64,000 nt of DNA. Source: Tenacibaculum soleae. GTDB lineage: Bacteria; Bacteroidota; Bacteroidia; Flavobacteriales; Flavobacteriaceae. Below the pieces are notes generated by a model. It was given only the letters and a program-made list of their open reading frames with translations, did not search any database and was not told where the DNA came from. The DNA is taken from positions 62,001 through 126,000 of the forward strand of contig NZ_MAKX01000041.1 of the NCBI RefSeq assembly GCF_001693415.1. Direction: 5' to 3'. Below are positions 43,988 to 53,348 of the stretch, in pieces; position 1 is the stretch's first letter, and each line of letters opens with the position of its first letter. The translations under genes were made by a program, and so were the position numbers.

Positions 43988-46355
43988 AGAAATATACTCT
44001 AAAAACAAAATTTGGAGTTATACCCAAAGAAAGTTTATCAGCTTTTGCTAATTCATAAGAGATAGTATTATCACTGTTTAGCGTAGGCATTGCTGTGTAA
44101 GTTCTATTAATAATATTTTTTTGATTATATATGTTTAAAATAGATATTCCAAATTTACCTTTCCAGTTTTCTGAAAAGTTAAAAGAATATGTTATAGATG
44201 TATCTAAACGATGATATTTAGGTAGTCGTTTAGAATTCATATTGTTGGTGTCTAATACAATTACAAGATTTCCGTTATTAGTATTCGTTTTTAATTCAAG
44301 AGCTTCAGTGTAAGGGTTTCCTGTTCTATGCATCCATCCTAACGAAAATTCATAGTTTTTATACTTAAAAGCATGTGACCATGAAAAGTAGTTTGTGATA
44401 TCATGATTAGAAGGAAAGAAAGTGTTTTCTAAATCTAAAAATTTAAATTGATTTTTTGTGTATGAATAATTAACCCAGGTTCGATAGTTTCTAAATTTTT
44501 TATTAATAAGTACATCAATACCAAAAATTTTTCCTTCTCCATTAGAAAAATCTTTTGTTTGATCATTGTAACCTCTTGTTTGAGAGGTCATACCGCTTAC
44601 ATTTTTAATGTAGGTATCAAAATCTATTTTCCATTTGTTTTTATTAAAAATTAATCCTGATGAAACTTGAAAACTTTTTTGTAGTGGAATATTATTATTA
44701 TTTACTTGTGCCCAAATTTGATTCTCTAAATCGAAGCCTAAGCTAGAGGATTGAAACTCTATTATTTGTCCTAATATTTGATGTTTTTGTTCTAAAGAAA
44801 CCTTAAAGTTTAAACTATTGTTTATTTTTTTTTCTAAATAAAGTCTTGGCTCTAAGACTGATTCGTTTATTTTATTAAAATAATTAAATCTGACACCAGC
44901 ATTTATTTTCCAACTTTTAGTATCATATATATATTCAGAGAAAAAAGAATGTGTATTATTAGTTCCTTTGTCTTGCTGAATAGAGTTATTAGTACCGTTA
45001 TCTTTAGATTCAGTTTCGTCTTCTAATAAATATTCAGTTTCGTTTGATAAAAAGTCATAACCGAATAAAAAACTTGTGCGATTATTAACTTTATATTTTA
45101 TATTGTATGAAAAACCAAAGTCGTTAACTGAATTTTTTTTTGAGGACTTTTTGATTAAGTAATTATCAAGATAGTTGTAGTTACCATGATAGTTTAAATT
45201 AAAGTTAGAGAAATATACTTTAAAATTTTGTGTTAATTTATACGTTAATTCGTTGTTCCAAACAATACTTAAACCGTTACTTCTAATATCTAAGTCATTT
45301 ATATAATTATCTTTATAAATAGGTATTTCGAAGTTATAAGATAACTCATTTATAGTATGTAAATAGCTAAAAGATAGGCTTTGAGTAGGTGTAGGTTTAT
45401 ATATGAATTTAGCTGAATAGTCAGAGAAAAAGAAATGATTGTTTCTGTTAAAAGAGACGTTTTTAGTTAGTATATTTCTTTCTTGATTAGCATTAATTGT
45501 TTGAAAAACTCTATTTGATAATTTATCAAAAGTAAAGGTGTTAAAAACATCGTTAAAAGAACGTCTCAGGGAAGTTGTGAAAGCTGTCTTTTTAGATAAA
45601 GGAATTCTTATATAAGCATCAGCATGTGTCATGTTAGTACCAAAACCACCTGTTATTTTTTGAGGGATACTATCTATTGTTTTTATGTCAATTACACCAG
45701 CAATTTTATTACCATATCTGGCTTGGGTCCCACTTTTAGAAAGGGTTATTTTTTTTGCGGTATATGGGTTAAAGGCAGATAACATTCCAAAAAAATGACC
45801 AGAATAATACATTTTTATTCCATCCCAAAAAATTAAATTTTGATCAGGAGTACCACCTCTTATGTATATTCCAGCAGCTGTTTCGTCAGGACTTTGCACA
45901 CCAGGTATAATTTTTAAACTTTCCAACACATCTGGTTCTGTTAAACCAGGTAATACTCCCAACTGTTGTGGTAGAATAGCGATAGATCCGTTTTTATTTT
46001 TATTAATTCCAGATGTAACATAACTATCTATTAAAACTTCATTTAAGAGATTATAATTCTCTTTTTTTTCTAGTAAAGTAATAAAATAATACTTATTTGT
46101 TATTTTATTAAATTTAAGAAGTGTTTTATTTTCTATTGCTATTATAAATTCTCGTAATGAGCACTTCTTTTTAGTTAAGGAAAAAAAAACTTTTTCAGTA
46201 ATGTAAGCATCAAAAGAAAATTTAACATTAAAGTTTTCTTCCGCTTTTTTTAACACCGTTAATATTGGTGCATTAGAAAAAGCAATGTCTATTTTTTCTT
46301 GAGAAAAAACAGACATTGCTAAGCTTATAAAAAGAATACTTATTTTTTTATTCAT
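43986..46355 (-). CDS. TonB-dependent receptor with STN signalling domain
   Basis: A 789-residue outer-membrane receptor with a signal peptide (residues 1-18). A short STN (secretin/TonB N-terminal) domain follows (EKIDIAFSNAPILTVLKKAE ... KKCSLREFIIAIENK, about 20-90). There is a plug with IYIRGGTPDQNLIFWDGIKM, GKMYYSGHFFG-type loop residues and a 22-strand barrel ending in NFVFRVYF. The STN domain contacts a FecR-type anti-sigma factor, and the two genes directly upstream encode FecR and an ECF sigma factor, so this is a cell-surface signalling receptor. Its substrate is unknown. The start overlaps the FecR stop by 8 bp. Confidence 0.9.
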   Translation of the reverse strand: MNKKISILFISLAMSVFSQEKIDIAFSNAPILTVLKKAEENFNVKFSFDAYITEKVFFSLTKKKCSLREFIIAIENKTLLKFNKITNKYYFITLLEKKENYNLLNEVLIDSYVTSGINKNKNGSIAILPQQLGVLPGLTEPDVLESLKIIPGVQSPDETAAGIYIRGGTPDQNLIFWDGIKMYYSGHFFGMLSAFNPYTAKKITLSKSGTQARYGNKIAGVIDIKTIDSIPQKITGGFGTNMTHADAYIRIPLSKKTAFTTSLRRSFNDVFNTFTFDKLSNRVFQTINANQERNILTKNVSFNRNNHFFFSDYSAKFIYKPTPTQSLSFSYLHTINELSYNFEIPIYKDNYINDLDIRSNGLSIVWNNELTYKLTQNFKVYFSNFNLNYHGNYNYLDNYLIKKSSKKNSVNDFGFSYNIKYKVNNRTSFLFGYDFLSNETEYLLEDETESKDNGTNNSIQQDKGTNNTHSFFSEYIYDTKSWKINAGVRFNYFNKINESVLEPRLYLEKKINNSLNFKVSLEQKHQILGQIIEFQSSSLGFDLENQIWAQVNNNNIPLQKSFQVSSGLIFNKNKWKIDFDTYIKNVSGMTSQTRGYNDQTKDFSNGEGKIFGIDVLINKKFRNYRTWVNYSYTKNQFKFLDLENTFFPSNHDITNYFSWSHAFKYKNYEFSLGWMHRTGNPYTEALELKTNTNNGNLVIVLDTNNMNSKRLPKYHRLDTSITYSFNFSENWKGKFGISILNIYNQKNIINRTYTAMPTLNSDNTISYELAKADKLSLGITPNFVFRVYF

Positions 46356-47274
46356 CAGATTTTAATATCACTGAGCTATTTTTTGCTAATTTAAAAGAAA
46401 TTTTCATAGGAGCAAAAACAGTTTTTAGTGCGATATTAACATTTTTATGAGTAAAAGTACCTGTAAAACGTTTATTGATATTTACTTTACTGGTGTTTAT
46501 TTTTAGGTTATATTGTTTTTCTAAAGCTAAAATTACTTTACTAAGGGGGGCGTTATTAAAATTACTTTCACCATCTACCCATAAAGGTTTTTTTAAATAA
46601 AATTTCCAATTTTCACTTTTATTTTTATAGCTTCTAAAAGCTTCTCCTTTAGTTAGAATTGTTTTTTTATTATTTCTTGAAGTAACTTTTACACTTCCTT
46701 CAAAACATTGTACTTCAATAAAATTACTTGAGGTGTTTACAGTAAACTTTGTACCTAACACAACAACATTTCCTTCGTTTGTGTTTACGGTAAAAGATTG
46801 ACCTTTTTCTACTTCAAAATATGCAGTTCCAGTTAAAGATAAAGATCTTTTATTGTTCCAGTTGTTTTTTTTAAATTTTAAACTAGACAAAGGAGAAAGG
46901 TGTGCAACAGAATTGTCAGGTAAGGTAACAACCATTTTTTCTCCATAAGTTGTTGAAAAAACCGTATTATTATCATTGTTTAAATAAAAAATAGTTAAAA
47001 ATAAAATAATAGAAGCAACAGCACTATATAACCAAGTAGGTTTTAGTCTTAAAATTTTTGTTGATTTCTTTTTGTGAGCTATTTTTTCTGAAACAGTACT
47101 AAAAGCGTCTTTTAAATTATAGTCAGGTACCTTTAATAACTTTGTAGCGTCATTTATTTTTTTAAATTGATGATATTCTTCAGAATTTTTAAACTGTTTT
47201 AACTCTTCTGTTGATAGATCATTTTCAATCCACCGAGCTAAAAAAGTCTCATCTGTATAATATTCTTTTTTCAT
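46348..47274 (-). CDS. FecR-family anti-sigma factor
   Basis: A single-pass inner-membrane regulator that holds an ECF sigma factor until the receptor's STN domain signals. A longer start at 47307 is possible, but the ATG at 47274 (MKKEYYTDETFLARW, 308 residues) fits the family N terminus better. Cytoplasmic residues 1-80 are followed by one helix (about 87-104), then the FecR domain (YGEKMVVTLPDNSVAHLSP, ending FTVNTSSNFIEVQCFEGSV) and a C-terminal DUF4974-type domain. A run of six G (C6 in sense) lies at 46545-46550, where a length change would shift the frame. Confidence 0.9.
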   Translation of the reverse strand: MKKEYYTDETFLARWIENDLSTEELKQFKNSEEYHQFKKINDATKLLKVPDYNLKDAFSTVSEKIAHKKKSTKILRLKPTWLYSAVASIILFLTIFYLNNDNNTVFSTTYGEKMVVTLPDNSVAHLSPLSSLKFKKNNWNNKRSLSLTGTAYFEVEKGQSFTVNTNEGNVVVLGTKFTVNTSSNFIEVQCFEGSVKVTSRNNKKTILTKGEAFRSYKNKSENWKFYLKKPLWVDGESNFNNAPLSKVILALEKQYNLKINTSKVNINKRFTGTFTHKNVNIALKTVFAPMKISFKLAKNSSVILKSDE

Positions 47275-47344
47275 ATTTTGTTTTTCACACTTGTAGTATA
47301 AGAACAATTAAAAGTTTAATTACCCTACTTATTAATGCGTATTG

Positions 47345-47863
47345 TTAAATTTTACCAATTTGTTCTTTTAGTATGAGCAAGGCTTTGCTCATTCTTTTTT
47401 CTACTGCTTTCACTGATATTCCTGTAATTTCGGCTATTTCAGTATATTTTTTCTTGTCAATTCTACTTAAAAGAAAAACTTCTCGTTGTTTTTCTGGTAG
47501 ATTAGCAATTGTTTTTTTAAGTTTTTGATGAAATTCTTTTTCCTCTAAAATAAACTGAGGTGTTTCATTGGTTTTATCTAGATAAATATTTTTTCGATAA
47601 TGTTCTAAAACCACTTTTTTGTGAGCTATCTCGTTTAAAAAACGATTGTTTGCAACTGTATATAAAAACGATTTAGCTTTTTCAAATATTACTTTATCAC
47701 AGTTGTCCCAAAGTTTTATAAATGCTTCTTGCACTAAATCTTCGGATTGCTGCATGTTTCCACATTTATAGTAAATGTAGTTTCTTAAGGTTTGTGAATG
47801 TTTGTTAAAAATTTTTTCGAAATTTTTTTGTTCACAAACAGATTTTTGAGGAAGGTTGTTCAT
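47345..47863 (-). CDS. ECF RNA polymerase sigma factor (FecI-like)
   Basis: A 172-residue sigma factor. Region 2 is LRNYIYYKCGNMQQSEDLVQ followed by EAFIKLWDNC, with the usual FLYTVANNRFLNE segment. Region 4 is LPEKQREVFLLSRIDKKKYTEIA with the HTH ITGISVKAVEKRMSKAL. It is the first gene of a sigma/anti-sigma/receptor trio transcribed in order, with a possible minus-strand -7 box (TATTTTTG, 47875-47882) just upstream. It would direct expression of the receptor operon when a ligand binds. Confidence 0.93.
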   Translation of the reverse strand: MNNLPQKSVCEQKNFEKIFNKHSQTLRNYIYYKCGNMQQSEDLVQEAFIKLWDNCDKVIFEKAKSFLYTVANNRFLNEIAHKKVVLEHYRKNIYLDKTNETPQFILEEKEFHQKLKKTIANLPEKQREVFLLSRIDKKKYTEIAEITGISVKAVEKRMSKALLILKEQIGKI

Positions 47864-47925
47864 ATAAAGTATAACAAAAATATAAAATTGAAATTAAGTA
47901 GTATTCAAAAAAATTTAAATACTGA

Positions 47926-49671
47926 CTAAAATTTTTTATAGATAGGTAATTTCATATGTGATTTTTCGTAATGAGGTGTTTTTTTGTAAATAAAATTTAA
48001 TTGTGCGTGGGTGTTTTTTGCAAACTTTTTATCTGTTTTTATTTTGTGGTCAAATTCTTTTTTTATGATTGGGTTATTTTTTAAGAATTGAGCAGCAACA
48101 TCTTCAAATACATAAGCTGAAAACCCTTCTTTTTGTTGTAAAATAGTATCAAAAAAGTTCCAGTTAAAAAATGAATCGGTCGCTTCGGCTTCTAAAGTTT
48201 CAATAATATATCGAATTCCATTTTGTTTTGTAGGAATATAAATATCTCCTTTTTTAAAATGAATTGTTTTTGTTGTTGTTTTAACAGTTGTGTTATGATG
48301 CAAATAATGCCCCTCATAAGCTGCTTTTTTTGTGTTAAAGCTATTGATGTGTTGAGTTTCTACTATTAGAGTAGTGTCGTTTTTAAAAGGAGTAAACTTA
48401 ATTTTATTATCAATAAGTCTTTGTGTTATTCTATGCCAACCTTTTTGTAATATATAGGCTTCAGGAATATTTATTTCCTTTATTATTTTAAAATTATTGT
48501 AATAAGAAATTGTTTTATTGTATGGTTTAGATTTATCGTAAAACAATCGTTTTCCTGTGGTTACTTTACTAGGGATGTAAGTGCCTTCATATCCTTTAAA
48601 ATTAATTTTGCTAGTATTTTCTTTATCAATCTTAAAGGTAATAGGGTAAGTTTTGTTGTTAATAATTTTAGCAACTGCATTTTTACGAAGCAATTTTATT
48701 TCTGATGATTTTTGTTCTGTGAAATCTAAAGTAGAAAACAATAATTCATAGGTTTGTATTACACGTGTTTTATAAGGTTTTAACATGTGAGTTTCTACCA
48801 TTAAACCTAAAGTGTTGAATAATGTTGTGTAGCCAGTTGAATATCTGGGTGAGTCATAAAATTGCGACCATCCTTTTTCAGGGGTATTTCCCCATACATT
48901 AACATAAGGTGTAATGGGAATTTGTTTTTTTGCTAAAGAATTTTCGATGTAAGGACGCATTTCTGTTTCTAAAAATTGTCCTAATTTTCCACCCAGTTTA
49001 TTGTGCTGAGTAAATAAGTGGGTAATTGCATATTGGTAATCGGCACCATTACTTACGTGATTGTCAATAAAAACATCAGGGTTTATGGTATGAAAAATTT
49101 CAGCAAAAGAAGCGGCATTTTTAGTGTCTTGTTTTATAAAATCACGGTTTAAATCGTAATTTCGTGCATTTCCTCTAAAACCATATTCTTTTGGGCCATT
49201 TTGATTGGAGCGTGTATGCGAATTTCTATTTAAAGCACCTCCAATATTGTAAACAGGAATAACGCAAATAAGTGCGTTTTTATATGTTTTTTTTAGTGAG
49301 TCATTTTGAACAATATCGCGTAAAAGTAGCATGGATGCATCAATACCGTCTGATTCACCTGGATGAATTCCGTTGTTGATTAAAATTCTGTTTTTTGAAG
49401 AGTCTTTTAATTTTTTTAAATCAATTTTTCCATCAGCATTAAAAACTATCAAATGTAGTGGTTTTCCTGAATCAGTTTCTCCCATTTCAAAGAGTGAAAC
49501 TTCAGGGTAATTAGTAGCTAATTTTTGATAAAAAGAAATTACATCTTTGTATTCAGGAGTTTCAGTTCCATTTGATGTTTCAAATAAGGTGGTAAAATCG
49601 TCTGTTTTTTTTGTTAATTTTTTTTGACATCCGAAGGAAATCAACAATAAAAGTAAGAGTGTTTTTTTCAA
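47926..49671 (-). CDS. M14-family zinc carboxypeptidase, lipoprotein
   Basis: A 581-residue lipoprotein peptidase (lipobox ISFGC, Cys15). The M14 zinc motif is GIHPGESDGIDAS with His103 and Glu106. The next conserved block holds DLNRDFIKQDTKNA. The third ligand is probably His in IDNHVSNGADYQYA. A late catalytic Glu may sit in LGLMVETHML. It is exported and tethered to the outer or inner membrane, and would remove C-terminal residues from peptides, for nutrition or wall turnover. It is the last gene before the FecI-like sigma gene, on the same strand as coaD and ddl, 11 bp after coaD. Confidence 0.9.
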   Translation of the reverse strand: MKKTLLLLLLISFGCQKKLTKKTDDFTTLFETSNGTETPEYKDVISFYQKLATNYPEVSLFEMGETDSGKPLHLIVFNADGKIDLKKLKDSSKNRILINNGIHPGESDGIDASMLLLRDIVQNDSLKKTYKNALICVIPVYNIGGALNRNSHTRSNQNGPKEYGFRGNARNYDLNRDFIKQDTKNAASFAEIFHTINPDVFIDNHVSNGADYQYAITHLFTQHNKLGGKLGQFLETEMRPYIENSLAKKQIPITPYVNVWGNTPEKGWSQFYDSPRYSTGYTTLFNTLGLMVETHMLKPYKTRVIQTYELLFSTLDFTEQKSSEIKLLRKNAVAKIINNKTYPITFKIDKENTSKINFKGYEGTYIPSKVTTGKRLFYDKSKPYNKTISYYNNFKIIKEINIPEAYILQKGWHRITQRLIDNKIKFTPFKNDTTLIVETQHINSFNTKKAAYEGHYLHHNTTVKTTTKTIHFKKGDIYIPTKQNGIRYIIETLEAEATDSFFNWNFFDTILQQKEGFSAYVFEDVAAQFLKNNPIIKKEFDHKIKTDKKFAKNTHAQLNFIYKKTPHYEKSHMKLPIYKKF

Positions 49672-49682
49672 AATAAGAAGAA

Positions 49683-50135
49683 TTAAATTTTTACAGCATC
49701 AGGAACCAAACCAGTATAATCACCATCATTTCTAATAACATCACGTACAATAGATGATGAAATATAGCTTTTACCAGACGAGGTTAGTAAAAAAACAGTT
49801 TCTATTTCAGATAGTTTACGGTTGGTATGTGCGATGGCTTTTTCAAATTCAAAATCAGCCGGGTTTCTAAGTCCTCTTAAAATAAACTGCGCGTTTTCTT
49901 CTTTACAAAAATTTACCGTTAAACCAGAGTAGGTAACGACTCTAATTTTTGGTTGGTGTTTAAAAGTTTCTTCAATAAAACGTTTGCGTTCTTCTAAAGA
50001 AAACATGTATTTTTTATCAGAGTTTACACCAATAGCAATTACGAGTTCGTCAAACAAGGTAACACCACGTTCAATAATATCTACATGTCCTAAAGTAATA
50101 GGATCAAAAGATCCTGGGAAAATAGCTTTTTTCAT
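49683..50135 (-). CDS. coaD: Phosphopantetheine adenylyltransferase
   Basis: CoaD makes dephospho-CoA from ATP and 4'-phosphopantetheine. The 150-residue protein shows the nucleotidyltransferase motif FPGSFDPITLGHVDIIERG at the N terminus and ISSSIVRD for the late ATP-binding motif, with FILRGLRNPADFEFE between. Length and order are typical. It lies 30 bp after the DUF3024 gene and is likely co-transcribed with ddl. Confidence 0.96.
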   Translation of the reverse strand: MKKAIFPGSFDPITLGHVDIIERGVTLFDELVIAIGVNSDKKYMFSLEERKRFIEETFKHQPKIRVVTYSGLTVNFCKEENAQFILRGLRNPADFEFEKAIAHTNRKLSEIETVFLLTSSGKSYISSSIVRDVIRNDGDYTGLVPDAVKI

Positions 50136-50165
50136 AAAATTAGGTATTTAAAAAGGTGTTTTTTA

Positions 50166-50510
50166 TTAGCCAAAAAAACAACCATTTTTATCTTTTTTAA
50201 TTATTTGAATAATTTCATCTAAGTGTGTTGATTTCGGAAAAGGTTTGTACAGTTCCCATTTTTCACTAGCGCGCATCCAATATAAGTTCCATTCTAATTT
50301 AGATTTATAAAATCTAATTTTAGCAAATTCGATATGGTTTTTTTCTTCTGGGTTAAGCCAGTCAGGTCTAATTTCATAAAGAATAGCGATGTTTTTATCA
50401 AAAGAATACCCAAAATCTAATTGTTTTCTAATTTCAATATCTTCAGGTCGTATTGATGCTACAAAATTTTTAATTGTAGCTTCATTAATATTTATGGTAG
50501 TGTTTTCCAT
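50166..50510 (-). CDS. DUF3024 family protein
   Basis: A 114-residue soluble protein resembling DUF3024. It has the family pattern IRKQLDFGYSF, then AILYEIRPDWLNP, HIEFAKIRFYKSKLEWNLYW and a late WELYKPFPKSTHLDEI. The repeated Trp/Tyr-rich strand segments suggest a small nucleic-acid- or ligand-binding domain, but the family has no established function. It sits between coaD and ddl with only 6 bp to ddl, so a shared transcript is likely. Confidence 0.78.
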   Translation of the reverse strand: MENTTININEATIKNFVASIRPEDIEIRKQLDFGYSFDKNIAILYEIRPDWLNPEEKNHIEFAKIRFYKSKLEWNLYWMRASEKWELYKPFPKSTHLDEIIQIIKKDKNGCFFG

Positions 50511-50516
50511 TTAGGG

Positions 50517-51491
50517 TTATTTTAAGGCCGTTTCAATAGTGTTACCAAATAATTCGGCTAATGAAATACCTGCGCAATTTGCTTGTTGTGGCAAAATACT
50601 AGCTTCTGTTAAACCAGGAACAGTATTTATTTCTAAAAAATGTGGCTCGTCGTTTACGAAAATAAATTCAGAACGTGAAAAACCACTCATATTTAAAACT
50701 TGATAGACACGTTTAGCAACAGCGGTAACTTTTTTTTCTTGTGATTTAGAAATGCGAGCAGGAGTAATTTCTTGTGATTTCCCTTCGTATTTTGCCTCGT
50801 AATCAAAAAAGTCATTTTCCGAAACAATTTCAGTGATTGGTAAAACGGTAATTTTATTTTTGTAGTTGATTACTCCTACAGAAACTTCAGTTCCGTCTAA
50901 AAAACTTTCAATTAAAATTTCAGAATCCTCTTTATAAGCTATTTCTAAAGCAGGTATTAATTCTTGCTTAGTATGTACTTTTGATATTCCAAAACTAGAG
51001 CCTGCGTTGTTAGGTTTTACAAAACATGGTAAGCCTACTTTGGTAATAATCTTATCAATATTTATAGCATCTCCTTGATTTAAATATATTGAGTTTGCAG
51101 TGGCAATACCGTATTGTTTAACAACACTTAAGGTGTCACGTTTATTAAATGTTAGTGCCATTTGATAAAAAGGAGCAGAAGTATGTTTTAATCCAATTAA
51201 ATCAAAATAAGCTAAAATAGTTCCGTTTTCGCCTGGTGCACCATGAATGGCATTAAAAACACAATCGAAAGTTATTTTTTTCCCATTTACATCTGCAGAA
51301 AAATCATGTTTGTTTATAGGGAATTCATCATTGTTGTCATCAACCAAAACCCATTTGTTTTTTAAAATATGAATTTTATAAGCAGTATATTTTTGCTTGT
51401 TAAGATGCTTATAAACCACGGCACCGCTTTTTAAGGAGATTTCAACTTCAGAGGAATAACCTCCCATAATTATAGCTATGTTTTTTTTCAC
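50517..51491 (-). CDS. ddl: D-alanine--D-alanine ligase
   Basis: Ddl joins two D-alanines for peptidoglycan precursors. The 324-residue ATP-grasp enzyme starts IAIIMGGYSSEVEISLKSG and has the family signatures HGAPGENGTILAYFDL and CFVKPNNAGSSFGISKV. ILIESFLDGTEVSVGVI and EPHFLEINTVPGLTEASILP also match. The gene begins a block with DUF3024, coaD and the M14 peptidase. A minus-strand TAAGTTTG element (51544-51551) may be its -7 box. Confidence 0.96.
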   Translation of the reverse strand: MKKNIAIIMGGYSSEVEISLKSGAVVYKHLNKQKYTAYKIHILKNKWVLVDDNNDEFPINKHDFSADVNGKKITFDCVFNAIHGAPGENGTILAYFDLIGLKHTSAPFYQMALTFNKRDTLSVVKQYGIATANSIYLNQGDAINIDKIITKVGLPCFVKPNNAGSSFGISKVHTKQELIPALEIAYKEDSEILIESFLDGTEVSVGVINYKNKITVLPITEIVSENDFFDYEAKYEGKSQEITPARISKSQEKKVTAVAKRVYQVLNMSGFSRSEFIFVNDEPHFLEINTVPGLTEASILPQQANCAGISLAELFGNTIETALK

Positions 51492-51604
51492 TTTAAATAC
51501 TTTTGATTTATTAATTTTATAAAATTGATTGCCTAAGTTTATACAAACTTACCAAAAAAACTCGTTTAAGAGTTCATGAATTAAAAATAGTAATTTTTTT
51601 ACTG

Positions 51605-51612
51605 TAAATTTG
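51605..51612 (+). promoter_or_regulatory. -7 element for the PASTA-rluD operon
   Basis: TAAATTTG, 22 bp before the ATG. A -33 box at 19-21 bp was not clear. Confidence 0.5.
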
Positions 51613-51634
51613 CGCCAGCTTACAAAAAAAGGAT

Positions 51635-52213
51635 ATGAATAATTTTATAGGAAACCTTAAAGGTTTATTTCAATTTATAAAGAGTAAAACATTTTTAATT
51701 CAAATAGGAATTGCGGTTGTATCGCTATTATTATTTGTTTTTACATTACAATGGTGGTTGGGAATGACTACGAATCATGACCAAAAAATACAGGTGCCTA
51801 ACTTGCATAAAATGTCGTTAGCAGAAGTTGAAAAGAAATTAGATGAACTTAATTTAGATTTTATTATAATTGATAGTGCAACTTATAATCCTGAATATCC
51901 AAAAAAATCGGTGATAGAACAAGACCCTACAGTAGGAGATTTTGTAAAAGAAAAACGAAAGTTGTATTTAACTTTAAATCCGTCTAAATATAGAGATATT
52001 GAGGTGCCTAATTTAAATGGAAGAACCAAAAGACAGGCAACAACACATTTACAATCTCAAGGTTTTATAATCGGGAAAAAAATTACTTGGGTAAGAGATA
52101 TAGGTAAAAATGTAGTAAGAGGTTTGAAATATAACGGAAAGATAATTGAGCCAGGAACAAAATTACCAAAAAAAACAACGATTAATCTTGTTTTAGGAGA
52201 CGGTAAAAGGTAA
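51635..52213 (+). CDS. PASTA-domain membrane protein
   Basis: A 192-residue protein with one membrane helix (about 20-43) and two PASTA domains outside. The first is about 52-115 (QVPNLHKMSLAEVEKKLDEL, then VIEQDPTVGDFV). The second is about 120-190 (DIEVPNLNGRTKRQATTHLQ, then GTKLPKKTTINLVLG). PASTA domains bind peptidoglycan stems or muropeptides in kinases and PBPs, but this protein has no kinase or transpeptidase, so it is a simple envelope sensor or scaffold. It is 17 bp upstream of the pseudouridine synthase gene in an operon. Confidence 0.9.
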   Translation: MNNFIGNLKGLFQFIKSKTFLIQIGIAVVSLLLFVFTLQWWLGMTTNHDQKIQVPNLHKMSLAEVEKKLDELNLDFIIIDSATYNPEYPKKSVIEQDPTVGDFVKEKRKLYLTLNPSKYRDIEVPNLNGRTKRQATTHLQSQGFIIGKKITWVRDIGKNVVRGLKYNGKIIEPGTKLPKKTTINLVLGDGKR

Positions 52214-52230
52214 TAAAATATAACTGATTT

Positions 52231-53268
52231 ATGCAGGAAGATGTAAATTTAGCAGCCGAAAATGATGACTTATATGAGCATCACAGATTTGTTGCAACTG
52301 ATGGACAGGAGCCATTAAGGGTAGATAAATTTTTAATGAATTTTATTGAAAATTCAACGCGAAGTAAAATTCAACAAGCGGCCAAGGCTGGTAATGTTTT
52401 GGTGAACGATCAAATAGTAAAGCCAAATCATAAAGTAAAGCCAAAAGATGTTGTTCGTGTGGTTTTAGCATACCCGCCAGCTGAAAATTTATTAGTAGCT
52501 GAAGAGCTTCCTTTGGATATTGTATACGAGGATGATGCAGTAATTGTGGTAAATAAACCAGCAGGAATGGTAGTGCATCCAGGACATGGAAATTACTCAG
52601 GTACTTTAGTGAATGGATTAATTTATCATATTGAAAATTTACCAACAAACTCTAATGAACGTCCAGGGTTAGTACATCGTATTGATAAGGATACCAGTGG
52701 TTTGTTAGTGGTTGCAAAAACCGAATTTGCAATGGCGCATTTATCAAAACAATTTTTTGATAGAACTACCGAGCGATTATATTATGCGTTAGTATGGGGC
52801 GATGTAAAGGAGGATACTGGAACTATTGAGGGCCATATTGGACGTAGCTTTAAAAACCGTTTGCAAATGGATGTTTTTACTGAAGGCGATCATGGTAAAC
52901 ATGCTGTAACACATTACAAAGTTTTAGAGCGTTTAACGTATGTTACCTTGGTGCAATGTAAATTAGAAACTGGAAGAACTCATCAAATTAGAGCGCATTT
53001 TAAACACATAGGGCACACACTTTTTAATGACGAACGTTATGGAGGAGACGCTATTTTAAAAGGAACCACTTTTACAAAGTATAAGCAATTTGTGCAAAAT
53101 TGTTTTAAAACACTACCAAGACAAGCGTTACATGCAAAAACATTAGGTTTTACACATCCTACAACAGGTGAGTTTATGCAATTTAATACTGAAATACCTA
53201 CAGATATTGAAAATTGTTTAGTGAAATGGCGAACGTATTCAGAAAATTCAAAATTTGAGGAAGTGTAA
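52231..53268 (+). CDS. RluD-family 23S rRNA pseudouridine synthase
   Basis: A 345-residue synthase that probably isomerises uridines in helix 69 of 23S rRNA. It has an N-terminal S4 domain (DKFLMNFIENSTRSKIQQAA) and a core with AGMVVHPGHGN. The catalytic motif HRIDKDTSGLLVVAK holds the nucleophilic Asp, and GRTHQIRAHFKHIGH follows. The 20-residue acidic N terminus (QEDVNLAAENDDLYE) is an extension. It is downstream of the PASTA gene and ends in a terminator shared with the convergent cmk gene. Confidence 0.93.
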   Translation: MQEDVNLAAENDDLYEHHRFVATDGQEPLRVDKFLMNFIENSTRSKIQQAAKAGNVLVNDQIVKPNHKVKPKDVVRVVLAYPPAENLLVAEELPLDIVYEDDAVIVVNKPAGMVVHPGHGNYSGTLVNGLIYHIENLPTNSNERPGLVHRIDKDTSGLLVVAKTEFAMAHLSKQFFDRTTERLYYALVWGDVKEDTGTIEGHIGRSFKNRLQMDVFTEGDHGKHAVTHYKVLERLTYVTLVQCKLETGRTHQIRAHFKHIGHTLFNDERYGGDAILKGTTFTKYKQFVQNCFKTLPRQALHAKTLGFTHPTTGEFMQFNTEIPTDIENCLVKWRTYSENSKFEEV

Positions 53269-53297
53269 GTAAAACTATGTTTTATGAAATGATAAAA

Positions 53298-53334
53298 AAA
53301 ATCAGCTATTATTTAATAATAGCTGATTTTTTTA
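53298..53334. terminator. Bidirectional terminator between rluD-like and cmk genes
   Basis: Arms ATCAGCTATTAT (53301-53312) and ATAATAGCTGAT (53316-53327) with flanking A and T runs. Confidence 0.85.
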
Positions 53335-53348
53335 TACAAGATAGTAAT

